DNA of 47,892 nucleotides, taken from the NCBI RefSeq assembly GCF_001044235.1, contig NZ_JYNL01000020.1:295790-343681 (forward strand), read 5' to 3'. Source of the DNA: Mycolicibacterium chlorophenolicum. GTDB taxonomy: Bacteria > Actinomycetota > Actinomycetes > Mycobacteriales > Mycobacteriaceae. The notes beneath the pieces were generated by a model that saw only the letters and a list, made by a program, of their open reading frames with translations, was not told where the DNA came from and searched no databases. Shown one piece after another: positions 24,072-31,281 of the stretch (the stretch's first letter is position 1; each line of letters opens with the position of its first letter). The position numbers were made by a program, and so were the translations under genes.

Positions 24072-25343
24072 TTGAGGTCTGATCGTCGTGCCCGCGCTGT
24101 CTGCCTGGCAGCCCTGCTGGCGGTGATCGCCGCCGTGGGCATCGTCTCGTCGAGCGCGCCGCAGTGCCCTGATCGCTGCCAGGCGCTGGCCGCGGGCACT
24201 GCGTCGCACTTCGCGCCGCCGGCTCCTCCGTCGCCCACGGCACCGGCCCGGCTCATCGTGACCCCGGGCGCGGGATCCGAGGACGTCAAACCTGACGCCC
24301 GGGTGCTCGTCGCGGCCGTCGACGGGACGCTCGAGAGCGTCACGATGGTCAACGACGCGGACAAGGAGATCCCCGGGGTGCTGACCCCCGACGGCAAGGC
24401 GTGGAAGCCGACGGTGCAGCTCGGGTACGGCCGCACCTACACGATGACGATCGCGGGGCGCGGTCCCGGAGGTATGCCGACCCGGCAGACCTCCAGCTTC
24501 AGCACCATCGATCCGAGCGACCAGGCCGCGGTGTACCTGAACACGGTCGGCTACGCATCCATCGAGGACGGCGGTACCTACGGCGTCGGCATGGTGATCG
24601 TGGCCCACTTCGACGAGACCGTCGACAAGGCGGCCGCCGAACGACACCTGCGCGTGCGCACGGATCCGCCGGTCCCCGGCAGCTGGTACTGGGTCGACGA
24701 CCAGACGGCGCACTGGCGTCCGCAGAAGTACTACGCGCCCGGCACGAAGGTCAGCGTCGTCGCCGACATCTACGGCGACAAGCTCGGCGACGACCTCTAC
24801 GGCGCCGAGGACGAGACGGTGAGCTTCGTGATCGGCGATGCGCACGTGTCGATCGCCGACGACACCACCAAGCAGGTCAGCGTCTTCGACAACGGGAAGC
24901 TCGTGCGCACGATGCCGACCTCGATGGGCATGGGCGGCACCGAGACCATCGGCGGGAACACGCTGTCGTTCTGGACGCCTCCGGGGGTCTACACCGTCAT
25001 CGACAAGGCCAACCCGGTGATCATGGACTCGTCCACGTTCGGGCTGCCGGTCAACAGCCGGCTGGGCTACCGGGAGACGATTCCGTGGGCCACCAAGATC
25101 AGCTCCGACGGGATCTATCTGCACCAGCTGAACTCGACGGTGTGGGCGCAGGGCAACACCGACACCAGCCACGGCTGCCTGAACCTCAACAGCGACAACG
25201 CGCAATGGTTCTACTCGTTCTCGCGGCCGGGCGACGTCGTCGAGGTCCGCAACACCGGCGGGCCGCCCCTGCGGCTGAATCAGAACGGCGACTGGACGCT
25301 GCCGTGGGAGGAGTGGCTGAAGGGCAGTGCCCTGCGGCAGTGA
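24072..25343 (+). CDS. L,D-transpeptidase (LdtMt2-like) with Ig-like domains and YkuD catalytic domain
   Basis: 423 residues from TTG 24072, chosen over GTG 24042 because GGAG sits 6 nt upstream of the TTG and the Arg-rich signal/anchor then starts at residue 1. A hydrophobic helix (VCLAALLAVIAAVGIV) is followed by two Ig-like segments (about 65-250) and a YkuD domain (about 250-380). The active site reads DTSHGCLNLN, with catalytic Cys. The C-terminal tail with DWTLPWEEWLKGSAL matches the LdtMt2 type. It forms 3-3 peptidoglycan cross-links outside the membrane, a reaction inhibited by carbapenems. Convergent with a tRNA-Val gene 5 bp away. Confidence 0.93.
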   Translation: MRSDRRARAVCLAALLAVIAAVGIVSSSAPQCPDRCQALAAGTASHFAPPAPPSPTAPARLIVTPGAGSEDVKPDARVLVAAVDGTLESVTMVNDADKEIPGVLTPDGKAWKPTVQLGYGRTYTMTIAGRGPGGMPTRQTSSFSTIDPSDQAAVYLNTVGYASIEDGGTYGVGMVIVAHFDETVDKAAAERHLRVRTDPPVPGSWYWVDDQTAHWRPQKYYAPGTKVSVVADIYGDKLGDDLYGAEDETVSFVIGDAHVSIADDTTKQVSVFDNGKLVRTMPTSMGMGGTETIGGNTLSFWTPPGVYTVIDKANPVIMDSSTFGLPVNSRLGYRETIPWATKISSDGIYLHQLNSTVWAQGNTDTSHGCLNLNSDNAQWFYSFSRPGDVVEVRNTGGPPLRLNQNGDWTLPWEEWLKGSALRQ

Positions 25344-25347
25344 GTGG

Positions 25348-25422
25348 TGGTGGTCCCGGCTGGGTTCGAACCAGCGACCTTCCGCGTGTGAGGCGGACGC
25401 TCTCCCACTGAGCTACGAGACC
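25348..25422 (-). tRNA. tRNA-Val (anticodon CAC)
   Basis: Full cloverleaf on the minus strand: acceptor GGTCTCG pairs with CGGGACC, D-stem GCTC/GAGC, anticodon loop CTCACAC inside TCCGC/GCGGA, T-arm with GGTTCGAA. The CCA end is encoded (25348-25350). Confidence 0.95.
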
Positions 25423-25525
25423 GGGGATTTCCGACGGAGTCGGACGAGGCGCAACATTAACATGCGCACCCGGCCCTCCCAGAATTCGGCCCTTCTACCA
25501 GCGACTTCACAGGTACGGTCACCGC

Positions 25526-25948
25526 ATGACGCTGCGTGGACCGGCTCTGGCGCTGGCTGTCGCGACCGCGGGCGCGATCAGCCTCACGGCCGCTCCCGCC
25601 GCCGCCGACATCGTGGGCTTCACATCGCCCAGCGGCAACATCGGCTGCATGCTGGAGGACGACTACGTGCGCTGCGACATCGCCGCGCGGAATTGGGCGC
25701 CGCCGCCCCGCCCGGCCGACTGCCCCGACGTCACCGGATACGGACAGGGCATCGCGCTGCAGTCGACGGGTTCGGCCCGCTTCGTCTGCGCCGGCGACAC
25801 CGCACTCAACAGTGGACCGGCCCTCCCCTACGGCCAATCCCGGTCCAGCGCCGCGATCGACTGCACCAGTGAGCAATCGGGTGTGCGATGTACGAATTCC
25901 GACGGCCACGGATTCAGGCTCTCGCGCGAGGGATACGCCCTGTTCTGA
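25526..25948 (+). CDS. Small secreted protein, DUF6636-like
   Basis: 140 residues. A signal peptide ends at about ...AAPAAAD (residue 28). The mature part VGFTSPSGNIGCMLEDDYVR is typical of small mycobacterial exported proteins of the DUF6636 type, with six Cys that could form disulfides. Flanked by tRNA genes on both sides. RBS weak. Function unknown. Confidence 0.85.
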   Translation: MTLRGPALALAVATAGAISLTAAPAAADIVGFTSPSGNIGCMLEDDYVRCDIAARNWAPPPRPADCPDVTGYGQGIALQSTGSARFVCAGDTALNSGPALPYGQSRSSAAIDCTSEQSGVRCTNSDGHGFRLSREGYALF

Positions 25949-26044
25949 GGCGCGACGCGCCCCAACCGGGAGGGGATTTGTCTACGCCCAACTGCGTGGA
26001 CTATCGTCGTGCATCGCGACGAGCGACGAACTCGCCCGTAGCGC

Positions 26045-26117
26045 GCGGATGTAGCGCAGTTGGTAGCGCATCACCTTGCCAAGGTGAGGGTCGCGGGTTC
26101 GAATCCCGTCATCCGCT
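26045..26117 (+). tRNA. tRNA-Gly (anticodon GCC)
   Basis: Acceptor GCGGATG pairs with CATCCGC; anticodon loop TTGCCAA in a perfect 5-bp stem; T-arm GGTTCGAAT. No encoded CCA. First of a plus-strand Gly-Cys-Val cluster. Confidence 0.96.
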
Positions 26118-26144
26118 CGAAGGTGCAGTGGCATCAAGCCCAGC

Positions 26145-26218
26145 GGTGGAGTGGCCGAGTGGTGAGGCAACGGCCTGCAAAGCCGTGCACACGGGTTCGA
26201 TTCCCGTCTCCACCTCCA
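26145..26218 (+). tRNA. tRNA-Cys (anticodon GCA)
   Basis: Acceptor GGTGGAG pairs with CTCCACC; anticodon loop CTGCAAA; T-arm GGTTCGATT; CCA encoded at 26216-26218. It lies 27 bp after tRNA-Gly. Confidence 0.96.
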
Positions 26219-26229
26219 AGGTGTTCCCG

Positions 26230-26304
26230 GCGCGATTAGCTCAGCGGGAGAGCGCTTCCCTGACACGGAAGAGGTCACTGGTTCAATCCCAGTATCGCGC
26301 ACCA
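26230..26304 (+). tRNA. tRNA-Val (anticodon GAC)
   Basis: Acceptor GCGCGAT pairs with ATCGCGC; D-stem GCTC/GAGC; anticodon loop CTGACAC; T-arm GGTTCAATC; CCA encoded at 26302-26304. It lies 11 bp after tRNA-Cys, probably one transcript. Confidence 0.96.
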
Positions 26305-26602
26305 GTATGACCGCAGTTCAGGACCTGTTCTCATGCCACGATGGCTCCCAGCAGAGCAACTGCACGCGCGGCACCCTGGCGATGATGGCGGCCCGCGGGC
26401 GCTCGAGTTGTTCGACGTCGGTCAGCGCAGACGAACCCTTTGCGGCACAACGCCCACCCCACCCTGTGGGTGTTCTGAGACCTGTCCTGTAAGTGTCCTG
26501 AGACTCTCGCGGCGCCTGGCTGCAATGGGCGCCGGAGGGCGCATGATCGGTCGCACGACCGCGGTCCAGACCCAAGCGCCCGGTCGTTGATGGGAGACAG
26601 TC
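26305..26602. other. Intergenic region with a 23-bp-period direct repeat
   Basis: No gene seen. GTGTTCTGAGAC at 26470-26481 and GTGTCCTGAGAC at 26493-26504 differ by one base, 23 bp apart (about two helical turns), roughly 100-130 bp upstream of the next small gene. This is possibly a regulator-binding region. Confidence 0.4.
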
Positions 26603-26797
26603 ATGACTGCCAGGCTGACCAATCTGACCCGCGGGGAGCGCGAGTCACTTCTGTGGACACTGCGTGGTAACCGGTCGAAGCTCGTCGTGCAGCGCATCGA
26701 GCTGACTGACCGGATGCTCGCTGACGCCCGAACATTGGAGCAGATCGACCGCCAGCTCCGCGAAATCGACGCGAGCGAGGACTACCTCACCCACTGA
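26603..26797 (+). CDS. Small hypothetical protein, charged helical
   Basis: 64 residues from ATG 26603 with GGGAG 6 nt upstream. The sequence is highly charged, without Cys or a signal peptide, and looks helical throughout (RGERESLLWTLRGNR ... TLEQIDRQLREIDASED). No family recognised. The good RBS and codon pattern support a real gene. It could be a small cytoplasmic adaptor, but that is a guess. Confidence 0.65.
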   Translation: MTARLTNLTRGERESLLWTLRGNRSKLVVQRIELTDRMLADARTLEQIDRQLREIDASEDYLTH

Positions 26798-27482
26798 TCG
26801 GGTCGGGCCGGCGGGTGCGGTGAGCGCGCAAGCGTCGCTGTCGCGCTCACGCAGATCGGTAGTCCCGGCGGGAGACGACGGGGAGGAGCCCATCAGGGTG
26901 GCCGACCACGTCCCGCCGGCCCGACGTCCAGGATGCGAATCTGCCTGCGCGCCAGGCCTGGGTCCCGCATCACGTTTCGCGCCGTCTCGGCTCCTCAGCC
27001 GAAGCCAGGAACGAACCGAGTGCATGCGCACTCGTCGTCGGTCACGTAGTTGATGAGACGGCAGCTCCCCCAGTCGTCCCAGTGACACATCGCGCTGTGA
27101 CCGCATCTACACATCGGCGACGCCTCGGCTTCACCGACGATGACATGGCGCAGAGCCGACCACATGCTCATGGTCGCACCGAAAAGCTACTTCCCCCGCC
27201 CGGGCGTGGGATACAACCGGGCCGCGTCATAACGTGCCGAATTTTCGACCAGCCTACGCTTTCACCGCCATGGGCAGCAACGCCAGACAGGCCTGCCAGG
27301 CAAACCTGAAAACACGCTGACACTCTCCTGCACGCCCTGCGCGGTTGTCAGTGGATCGGCAGGCGATCGGGGTGGTTCATGCGGTGTTTGCGCGCCGATC
27401 ATCGACCTCACCCCACGGCCGGGCCGCCCGGCCCCCGATCCCCACGGCGCAGCCCGTGGAGCGTCCCTACCAGGAGATCGCC
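26798..27482. other. 685-bp stretch with one small minus-strand gene
   Basis: The only coding sequence I can support is the Cys-rich minus-strand gene at 26995-27171. The remainder (26798-26994 and 27172-27482) shows no convincing gene on either strand. It should carry the promoter of the Cys-rich gene (leftward) and of the secreted peptide gene at 27483 (rightward). Confidence 0.55.
26995..27171 (-). CDS. 58-residue Cys-rich protein, probable zinc-binding motif
   Basis: ATG 27171 (or the ATG two codons later) to TGA. Residues 1-19 are MSMWSALRHVIVGEAEASP. The remainder holds six Cys (21, 23, 29, 37, 48, 50) and two His in the order CRCGH, CHWDDWGSC and ECACTRF. This is the actinobacterial small-protein pattern C-x-C-G-H ... 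H ... C ... C-x-C-x-x-F, usually taken as a zinc-binding knuckle. An in-frame stop five codons upstream limits the start. The SD is weak, with a GGGGGAAG about 20 nt upstream. Function unknown; possibly a small metal-binding regulator. Confidence 0.72.
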   Translation of the reverse strand: MSMWSALRHVIVGEAEASPMCRCGHSAMCHWDDWGSCRLINYVTDDECACTRFVPGFG

Positions 27483-27731
27483 ATGTCGAACCGAATCACC
27501 GTCGCAACCGCCGGACTTCTCGCCGGCGCCGCCATGCTCGCAGCGTCCCTCGGCGGGGCCGCCGTGTCGCAGGCCGCCAGCAGCGGAGTGGACATCCAGG
27601 GCACCTATCCGAAGCCCGGCACCTACACCGGCGTCGCCGGCGGCATCTCGCTGTGCACCCAGCACGGCATCAAGATGCCGTGCGGACCGTCGTTCACCCC
27701 CGGCATCACCAAAGCCAACAACCAGGGCTGA
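27483..27731 (+). CDS. Small secreted protein
   Basis: 82 residues from ATG 27483 with AGGAG 6 nt upstream. A clear signal peptide (VATAGLLAGAAMLAASLGGA ... SQA-A) gives a mature peptide of about 50 residues with YPKPGTYTGVAGGISLCTQH and two Cys, one in ISLCTQ and one in KMPCGPS, which may form a disulfide. Function unknown. Followed after 13 bp by a perfect inverted repeat. Confidence 0.82.
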   Translation: MSNRITVATAGLLAGAAMLAASLGGAAVSQAASSGVDIQGTYPKPGTYTGVAGGISLCTQHGIKMPCGPSFTPGITKANNQG

Positions 27732-27744
27732 CCGCCCCTTCGCA

Positions 27745-27780
27745 GCGCCACTCTTCGAACATATGATCGAAGAGTGGCGC
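27745..27780 (+). promoter_or_regulatory. Perfect 14-bp inverted repeat with SOS-box-like core and -10 element
   Basis: GCGCCACTCTTCGA and TCGAAGAGTGGCGC flank ACATATGA. The inner TCGAACATATGATCGA (27755-27770) differs at one position from the mycobacterial LexA box TCGAAC-N4-GTTCGA. TATGAT (27762-27767) is a good -10 that would place the transcript start at the GTG of 27774. So this is probably an operator over a leaderless promoter, and it may also end the upstream transcript. Confidence 0.6.
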
Positions 27781-28073
27781 TGCAGAAGATCGGACACGGC
27801 GGACAACCGCAGCCCACCGTGTTCCGCCGGGTGCACCCACCGCTGGAGGTCCTGGTGGACCTCGTCGCGATGTTCCCGCGCGAGCCGCACGGGGCAGGCC
27901 GGTACCACCCGCACGGCCTGCAGATGGACACCGTCGTCGAGGGCCGCCTGACCTGTTGGGGCCTCGGCGAGCAGGGTGGCTGGTGGGGACTCGTGACGTA
28001 CGCCGTCTGCTTCGGCAGCGACAAGCAGACCGTCACCCATTGGGCGCCGGCCTGGGTGCTCAAACTCAAGTAG
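27774..28073 (+). CDS. Hypothetical protein, possibly leaderless
   Basis: 99 residues from GTG 27774, with no SD because the start lies inside an inverted repeat. The -10-like TATGAT ends 6 nt before it, which fits leaderless translation, common in mycobacteria. The protein is rich in Trp and His (HPPLEVLVDLVAMFPREPHG ... GLGEQGGWWGLVTYAV) with two Cys, and has no signal peptide. Family not recognised. The SOS-like operator hints at DNA-damage control, by inference only. Confidence 0.65.
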   Translation: MALQKIGHGGQPQPTVFRRVHPPLEVLVDLVAMFPREPHGAGRYHPHGLQMDTVVEGRLTCWGLGEQGGWWGLVTYAVCFGSDKQTVTHWAPAWVLKLK

Positions 28074-28176
28074 CCGATTGACGTTCACCACAGGTCCACG
28101 CCGTTGTCGCAGCACGGCCGTGCGCCTGCGCTGCGGACCGGTTGACGGCCGCACGGGACGCGACCAAGCTGAGCTC

Positions 28177-28377
28177 GTGATCGAGTTGAGTGAGCAGCAG
28201 ATCATCGACCAGCTGGCGCAGCGTCTGGCCGATGCCCATGCCACCGTGGAGCCGGACCGCGTCGCCGCCGTCGTCCACGCGCAGTACGCCCGCTTCGAGG
28301 GCCGGCCCATCCGGGATTTCATCCCGCTGTTCGTCGAACGCAGCGCGAAGGCGGAGCTGACCCGGCTCGGGGTCTGA
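28177..28377 (+). CDS. Small three-helix-bundle dimerisation domain protein
   Basis: 66 residues from GTG 28177 (VIELSEQQIIDQLAQRLADA ... PIRDFIPLFVERSAKAEL). It matches the small actinobacterial three-helix family with the pattern V-x-x-x-V-x-x-x-Y-x-x-F-x-x-x-P-I-R-D-F-I-P-L-x-V-E. I prefer this start to an upstream in-frame ATG at 28078, whose extra 33 residues are Arg-rich with no matching pattern. Often seen as a stand-alone protein of unknown role. Confidence 0.75.
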   Translation: MIELSEQQIIDQLAQRLADAHATVEPDRVAAVVHAQYARFEGRPIRDFIPLFVERSAKAELTRLGV

Positions 28378-28493
28378 CCGACACCCGATTCGTTACCGCA
28401 TTTCAAGCGCGAATCTATGTGGCTATTAGGCCACTCTCAGGTTGGGTCCGTAATTTCAGAGGCACGGAAGTCCCGATCAGACGACCCGATACG

Positions 28494-28532
28494 CTCGGCC
28501 CGCCACCAACCCCCCTCAGGTGGCGGGCCGAG
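28494..28532. terminator. Strong hairpin in an intergenic region
   Basis: CTCGGCCCGCCACC pairs perfectly with GGTGGCGGGCCGAG (14 bp) around an 11-nt loop, followed by ATCGTTTGCTG. It lies 117 bp downstream of the three-helix gene and 94 bp upstream of the next gene on the same strand. Likely rho-independent type terminator. Confidence 0.75.
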
Positions 28533-28625
28533 ATCGTTTGCTGAGCCGGAAAGCCCGCGACGGGGCCGCACCACCCGATAGGGTTCGGGTGCACGAGAAC
28601 CGATCCGGCGACCAAGGGGTGGGAC

Positions 28626-29045
28626 ATGATTCGCGAGATGCTGACAGCGACCGCGATCGGTATCGCCGCACTGGGCACAGCGCCCGCCGCGATAGCCGAG
28701 CCGGGCCCTGCCTATCCCGACGATCCCGGCCACTACGCCACCGACGTCCCCGGCATGAGCTACGACGCCCACCTCACCGCCCCCTGCACCAACATGGAGC
28801 GGTTCACCTTCGGCCGCGGTCCCGGCGGGGAGGCCCTGCAGTGCCGGTGGATTCCGAACCAGTGGCCGCCGGTGTACACGGGCTTCTGGCAGGCGACCTA
28901 CGACCTGCGCGGCGTGCAGGACATCGGCGCCCCGTGCCCCAACCCGCAGTCCGCCGCGCAGGCTCCGGACGGACGCCCGCTGGTGTGCTTCGCGAACGGA
29001 TGGCAGGCCGGCATCTACAACCGCGAGGGCTTCACGCCCCTGTGA
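28626..29045 (+). CDS. Small secreted protein
   Basis: 139 residues from ATG 28626 with AAGGGG 7-8 nt upstream. A signal peptide (MLTATAIGIAALGTAPAAIA) is followed by EPGPAYPDDPGHYATDVPGM. Three or four Cys in the mature part suggest disulfides. It resembles small exported mycobacterial proteins of unknown role. Convergent with an AraC-type gene, stop codons 4 bp apart. Confidence 0.85.
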   Translation: MIREMLTATAIGIAALGTAPAAIAEPGPAYPDDPGHYATDVPGMSYDAHLTAPCTNMERFTFGRGPGGEALQCRWIPNQWPPVYTGFWQATYDLRGVQDIGAPCPNPQSAAQAPDGRPLVCFANGWQAGIYNREGFTPL

Positions 29046-29049
29046 GCTG

Positions 29050-29406
29050 TCAGCCGCTGCGCAGGGTCCGGCTCGGCTCGGTGCCGAACACTTCCTTGTA
29101 GGCGCTGCTGAACCGGCCGGGGTGGCTGAAGCCGCAACGGCCGGCGATCGAGGTCACGGTGTCGCGGGCCGGATCCGCGGACTTCAGTTCGCGGTGCGCC
29201 CGCTCCAGGCGGACGCGCCGGAGATACTCCAGCGGTGTCGTGCCGATGTGCTCGCGGAACGCGTACTGAATCGCGCGCGGCGTCACGTCAGCGGCTGCGG
29301 AGATGTCCCGGATGGTGATCTCGTACTGGGCGTTGTCATGGATGAAGTCCAACGCCCGCCTCAACATCCGGGGATGGTGTGTCGTGGTCTTCTCGTCAGA
29401 TCGCAT
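29050..29406 (-). CDS. AraC-family DNA-binding-domain-only regulator
   Basis: 118 residues from ATG 29406; an in-frame GTG at 29463 would add 19 residues. Almost the whole protein is the AraC/XylS double HTH: ITIRDISAAADVTPRAIQYA (first HTH), YLRRVRLERAHRELK linker helix, then VTSIAGRCGFSHPGRFSSAY (second HTH). The effector-binding N-terminal domain of its larger relatives (about 320 residues) is absent. It is divergent from an SRPBCC-domain gene about 78 bp away and may control it. Confidence 0.85.
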   Translation of the reverse strand: MRSDEKTTTHHPRMLRRALDFIHDNAQYEITIRDISAAADVTPRAIQYAFREHIGTTPLEYLRRVRLERAHRELKSADPARDTVTSIAGRCGFSHPGRFSSAYKEVFGTEPSRTLRSG

Positions 29407-29483
29407 CCCCGAACGGGTTCCCGGACTAGCCGCGTAGCGAAACCCCTCAGTGATCCAGACCACTCTCGTGACACCATCGATGC

Positions 29484-29978
29484 ATGACCGATCGCATCGA
29501 GGTGTCCCGCACGATCGCCGCTCCCGCCCCTGACGTCTTCGCCGTGCTGTGCGACCCGCAGGGCCATGTGGCGATCGATGCGACGGGCATGCTGCAGGAC
29601 GCCGACGGGGACCCGGTGCGCGGGGTCGGCGACAGCTTCGTCGTGCACATGGACCGCGAGGCCCTCAACGACTTCCCACTGGGTCGTTACGACGTCACGG
29701 TGCAGATCAGCGAGTTCGAGCAGGACCGACTCATCGCCTGGACGATCCTGGGGCAGATCCGCCCGCAGATCGGCCACGTCTACGGCTACCGCCTGGAGCC
29801 CGCCGAGGAGGGAACCGTGGTGACGTCCTTCTACGACTGGTCCGGCATCGACCAGCACTGGCGCGACGCGAAGATCTTCCCCGTGGTGTCCGAGGGCGCC
29901 CTCCGGGCCACGCTGGGCGTCCTCGATCGCACGGTGCGGCGCGGTTACCCCGGAGACTCACGGTCAACCCAGGGTTGA
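29484..29978 (+). CDS. SRPBCC (START-like) family protein
   Basis: 164 residues from ATG 29484. The START/polyketide-cyclase-like fold begins IEVSRTIAAPAPDVFAVLCD and continues to the long C-terminal helix after WSGIDQHWRDAKIFP. Such proteins bind hydrophobic ligands. No specific role can be assigned. Its last codons overlap the first operator of the downstream clpC2 gene. Confidence 0.88.
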   Translation: MTDRIEVSRTIAAPAPDVFAVLCDPQGHVAIDATGMLQDADGDPVRGVGDSFVVHMDREALNDFPLGRYDVTVQISEFEQDRLIAWTILGQIRPQIGHVYGYRLEPAEEGTVVTSFYDWSGIDQHWRDAKIFPVVSEGALRATLGVLDRTVRRGYPGDSRSTQG

Positions 29979-30010
29979 CGATTCCCCATGCGTCAACCTA
30001 AGGTTGACGC
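29963..30010 (+). promoter_or_regulatory. Two operator palindromes and leaderless promoter of clpC2
   Basis: Site 1 (29963-29979): GTCAACC-CAG-GGTTGAC. Site 2 (29990-30010): GCGTCAACCT-A-AGGTTGACGC, ending directly against the ATG at 30011. Both share the half-site GTCAACC and their centres are 29 bp apart (about three helical turns). TTGACG (29975-29980) and TAAGGT (29999-30004), 18 bp apart, form a -35/-10 that puts the start of transcription at the ATG. A protein bound to these sites would cover both promoter elements. Confidence 0.78.
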
Positions 30011-30733
30011 ATGAGCGACGCTGCCAAGATCAGCCACCCCGTCCGCCTCGACGACCTCATCGACGTCATCACACGCGTTCACGATCAACCCCTCGACCAG
30101 CTGACCGATGCCGTGCTGGCCGCCGAAGCACTCGGCGAGGTGGCCGACCACCTGATCGGCCACTTCGTCGACCAGGCGCGCCGCTCGGGGGCGTCGTGGA
30201 CCGAGATCGGCAAGTGCATGGGTGTCACCAAGCAGGCCGCACAGAAACGTTTCGTCCCCAGGACGCCCACCGACGCGGCCGCGCTGGACCCCGACGCCGG
30301 GTTCAGCCGGTTCACCCCGCGCGCCCGTGCGGTCATCGTCGAGGCCCAGAACCGCGCGCACGCCGCGGGCAACGCCGAGATCCGCCCGGAGCACCTGGTA
30401 CTCGGGCTTGTCGCCGACCCGACCGGGCTGGCCGCCCGCCTGATCGCCGACCAGGGCGTGGACGCCGCCGCCGTCGCCGCTGCCGTCACCCTGCCGCCAC
30501 CGGCCGAGGATGTGCCGGCGCTCATCCCGTTCGACGCGCGCGCCAAGAAGGCCCTCGAGCTGACGTTCCGTCACGCGCTGCGGCTGGGCCACAACTACGT
30601 CGGCACCGAGCACCTCCTGCTCGCGCTACACGAGGAGGAAGACGACGACGGCGTGCTGCACCGGCTCGGAATCGACGCCGGGCGTTTCGAGAACGACCTC
30701 CGCGCTGCGCTGGAGCCCTTCACCAACCCGTGA
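30011..30733 (+). CDS. clpC2: ClpC2: HTH plus two Clp N-terminal repeats, no ATPase domain
   Basis: 240 residues, close to M. tuberculosis ClpC2 (Rv2667). The N-terminal part (about 10-90) holds an HTH-like segment SWTEIGKCMG followed by TKQAAQKRF. Residues about 95-240 carry two Clp_N repeats (FTPRARAVIVEAQNRAHAAG; then FDARAKKALELTFRHALRLG and HNYVGTEHLLLAL). There is no Walker motif, so it is not an unfoldase. Known: ClpC2 binds ClpC1-directed natural products such as cyclomarin through its Clp_N domain. Inferred: the HTH binds the two palindromes immediately upstream and represses its own leaderless promoter, released by ligand or substrate. Confidence 0.9.
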   Translation: MSDAAKISHPVRLDDLIDVITRVHDQPLDQLTDAVLAAEALGEVADHLIGHFVDQARRSGASWTEIGKCMGVTKQAAQKRFVPRTPTDAAALDPDAGFSRFTPRARAVIVEAQNRAHAAGNAEIRPEHLVLGLVADPTGLAARLIADQGVDAAAVAAAVTLPPPAEDVPALIPFDARAKKALELTFRHALRLGHNYVGTEHLLLALHEEEDDDGVLHRLGIDAGRFENDLRAALEPFTNP

Positions 30734-30769
30734 GGGAATGAAACGGGCGGTCGCGCGGTCGCACACCAC

Positions 30770-31204
30770 ATGGAACTCAACTCCGCTGCGCGTGACCTCA
30801 TCGGCCGGGGCGCCGACGCCACCTTGGTGACCCTCAACCCCGACGGCAGCCCGCAGGTGAGCCTGGTCTGGGTGGCGCTGCAGTCCACCCCGGACGGCGA
30901 CGAACTGGTGGTGGCGCATCTGTCCGAACACAAGAAGGTCCGCAACGTCCGCCGCGACCCGCGGGTGGCGGTCACGATCGTCGCGCCCGAGGGCCCGACC
31001 GCCGTGATGCGGTCGTACCTGTCGATCACCGGGACGGCCCGCATCGTCGAGGGCGGCGCGCCGGAGCTGCTCGTCGAACTGGCGCAGACGCTCGCTGCGC
31101 CCGACGCGGGCTTCCCTCCCACGGACGCGCCGCCGGGTTACCTGACCCGGATCCGCATCGACAAGGTCGGCGGCGTCGGACCCTGGGTGCCTTCGACGCC
31201 ATAA
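30770..31204 (+). CDS. PPOX-class F420-dependent oxidoreductase (Rv1155-like)
   Basis: 144 residues with a split-barrel flavin/F420 fold: DATLVTLNPDGSPQVSLVWV (strand 1-2), HKKVRNVRRDPRVAVTI, and MRSYLSITGTARIVEGG. The pattern matches small FDOR-B proteins of mycobacteria that use F420 to reduce unsaturated or tetrapyrrole-like substrates. Substrate not predictable. It lies between genes that in M. tuberculosis are adjacent (Rv2667 and Rv2668), so it looks like a lineage-specific insertion. Confidence 0.88.
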   Translation: MELNSAARDLIGRGADATLVTLNPDGSPQVSLVWVALQSTPDGDELVVAHLSEHKKVRNVRRDPRVAVTIVAPEGPTAVMRSYLSITGTARIVEGGAPELLVELAQTLAAPDAGFPPTDAPPGYLTRIRIDKVGGVGPWVPSTP

Positions 31205-31281
31205 CTCCGCCGACGGCATCGCCGGGTGTGCGATCATGCCAGGACCTGCTCGATAAGCGTGGCCCGGAGGGATCCCCACAC

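Noticed and set aside
25348..26304. tRNA cluster considered as an integration site for a mobile element
   Set aside because: No integrase, no direct repeat of a tRNA 3' end and no shift to phage-like genes nearby.
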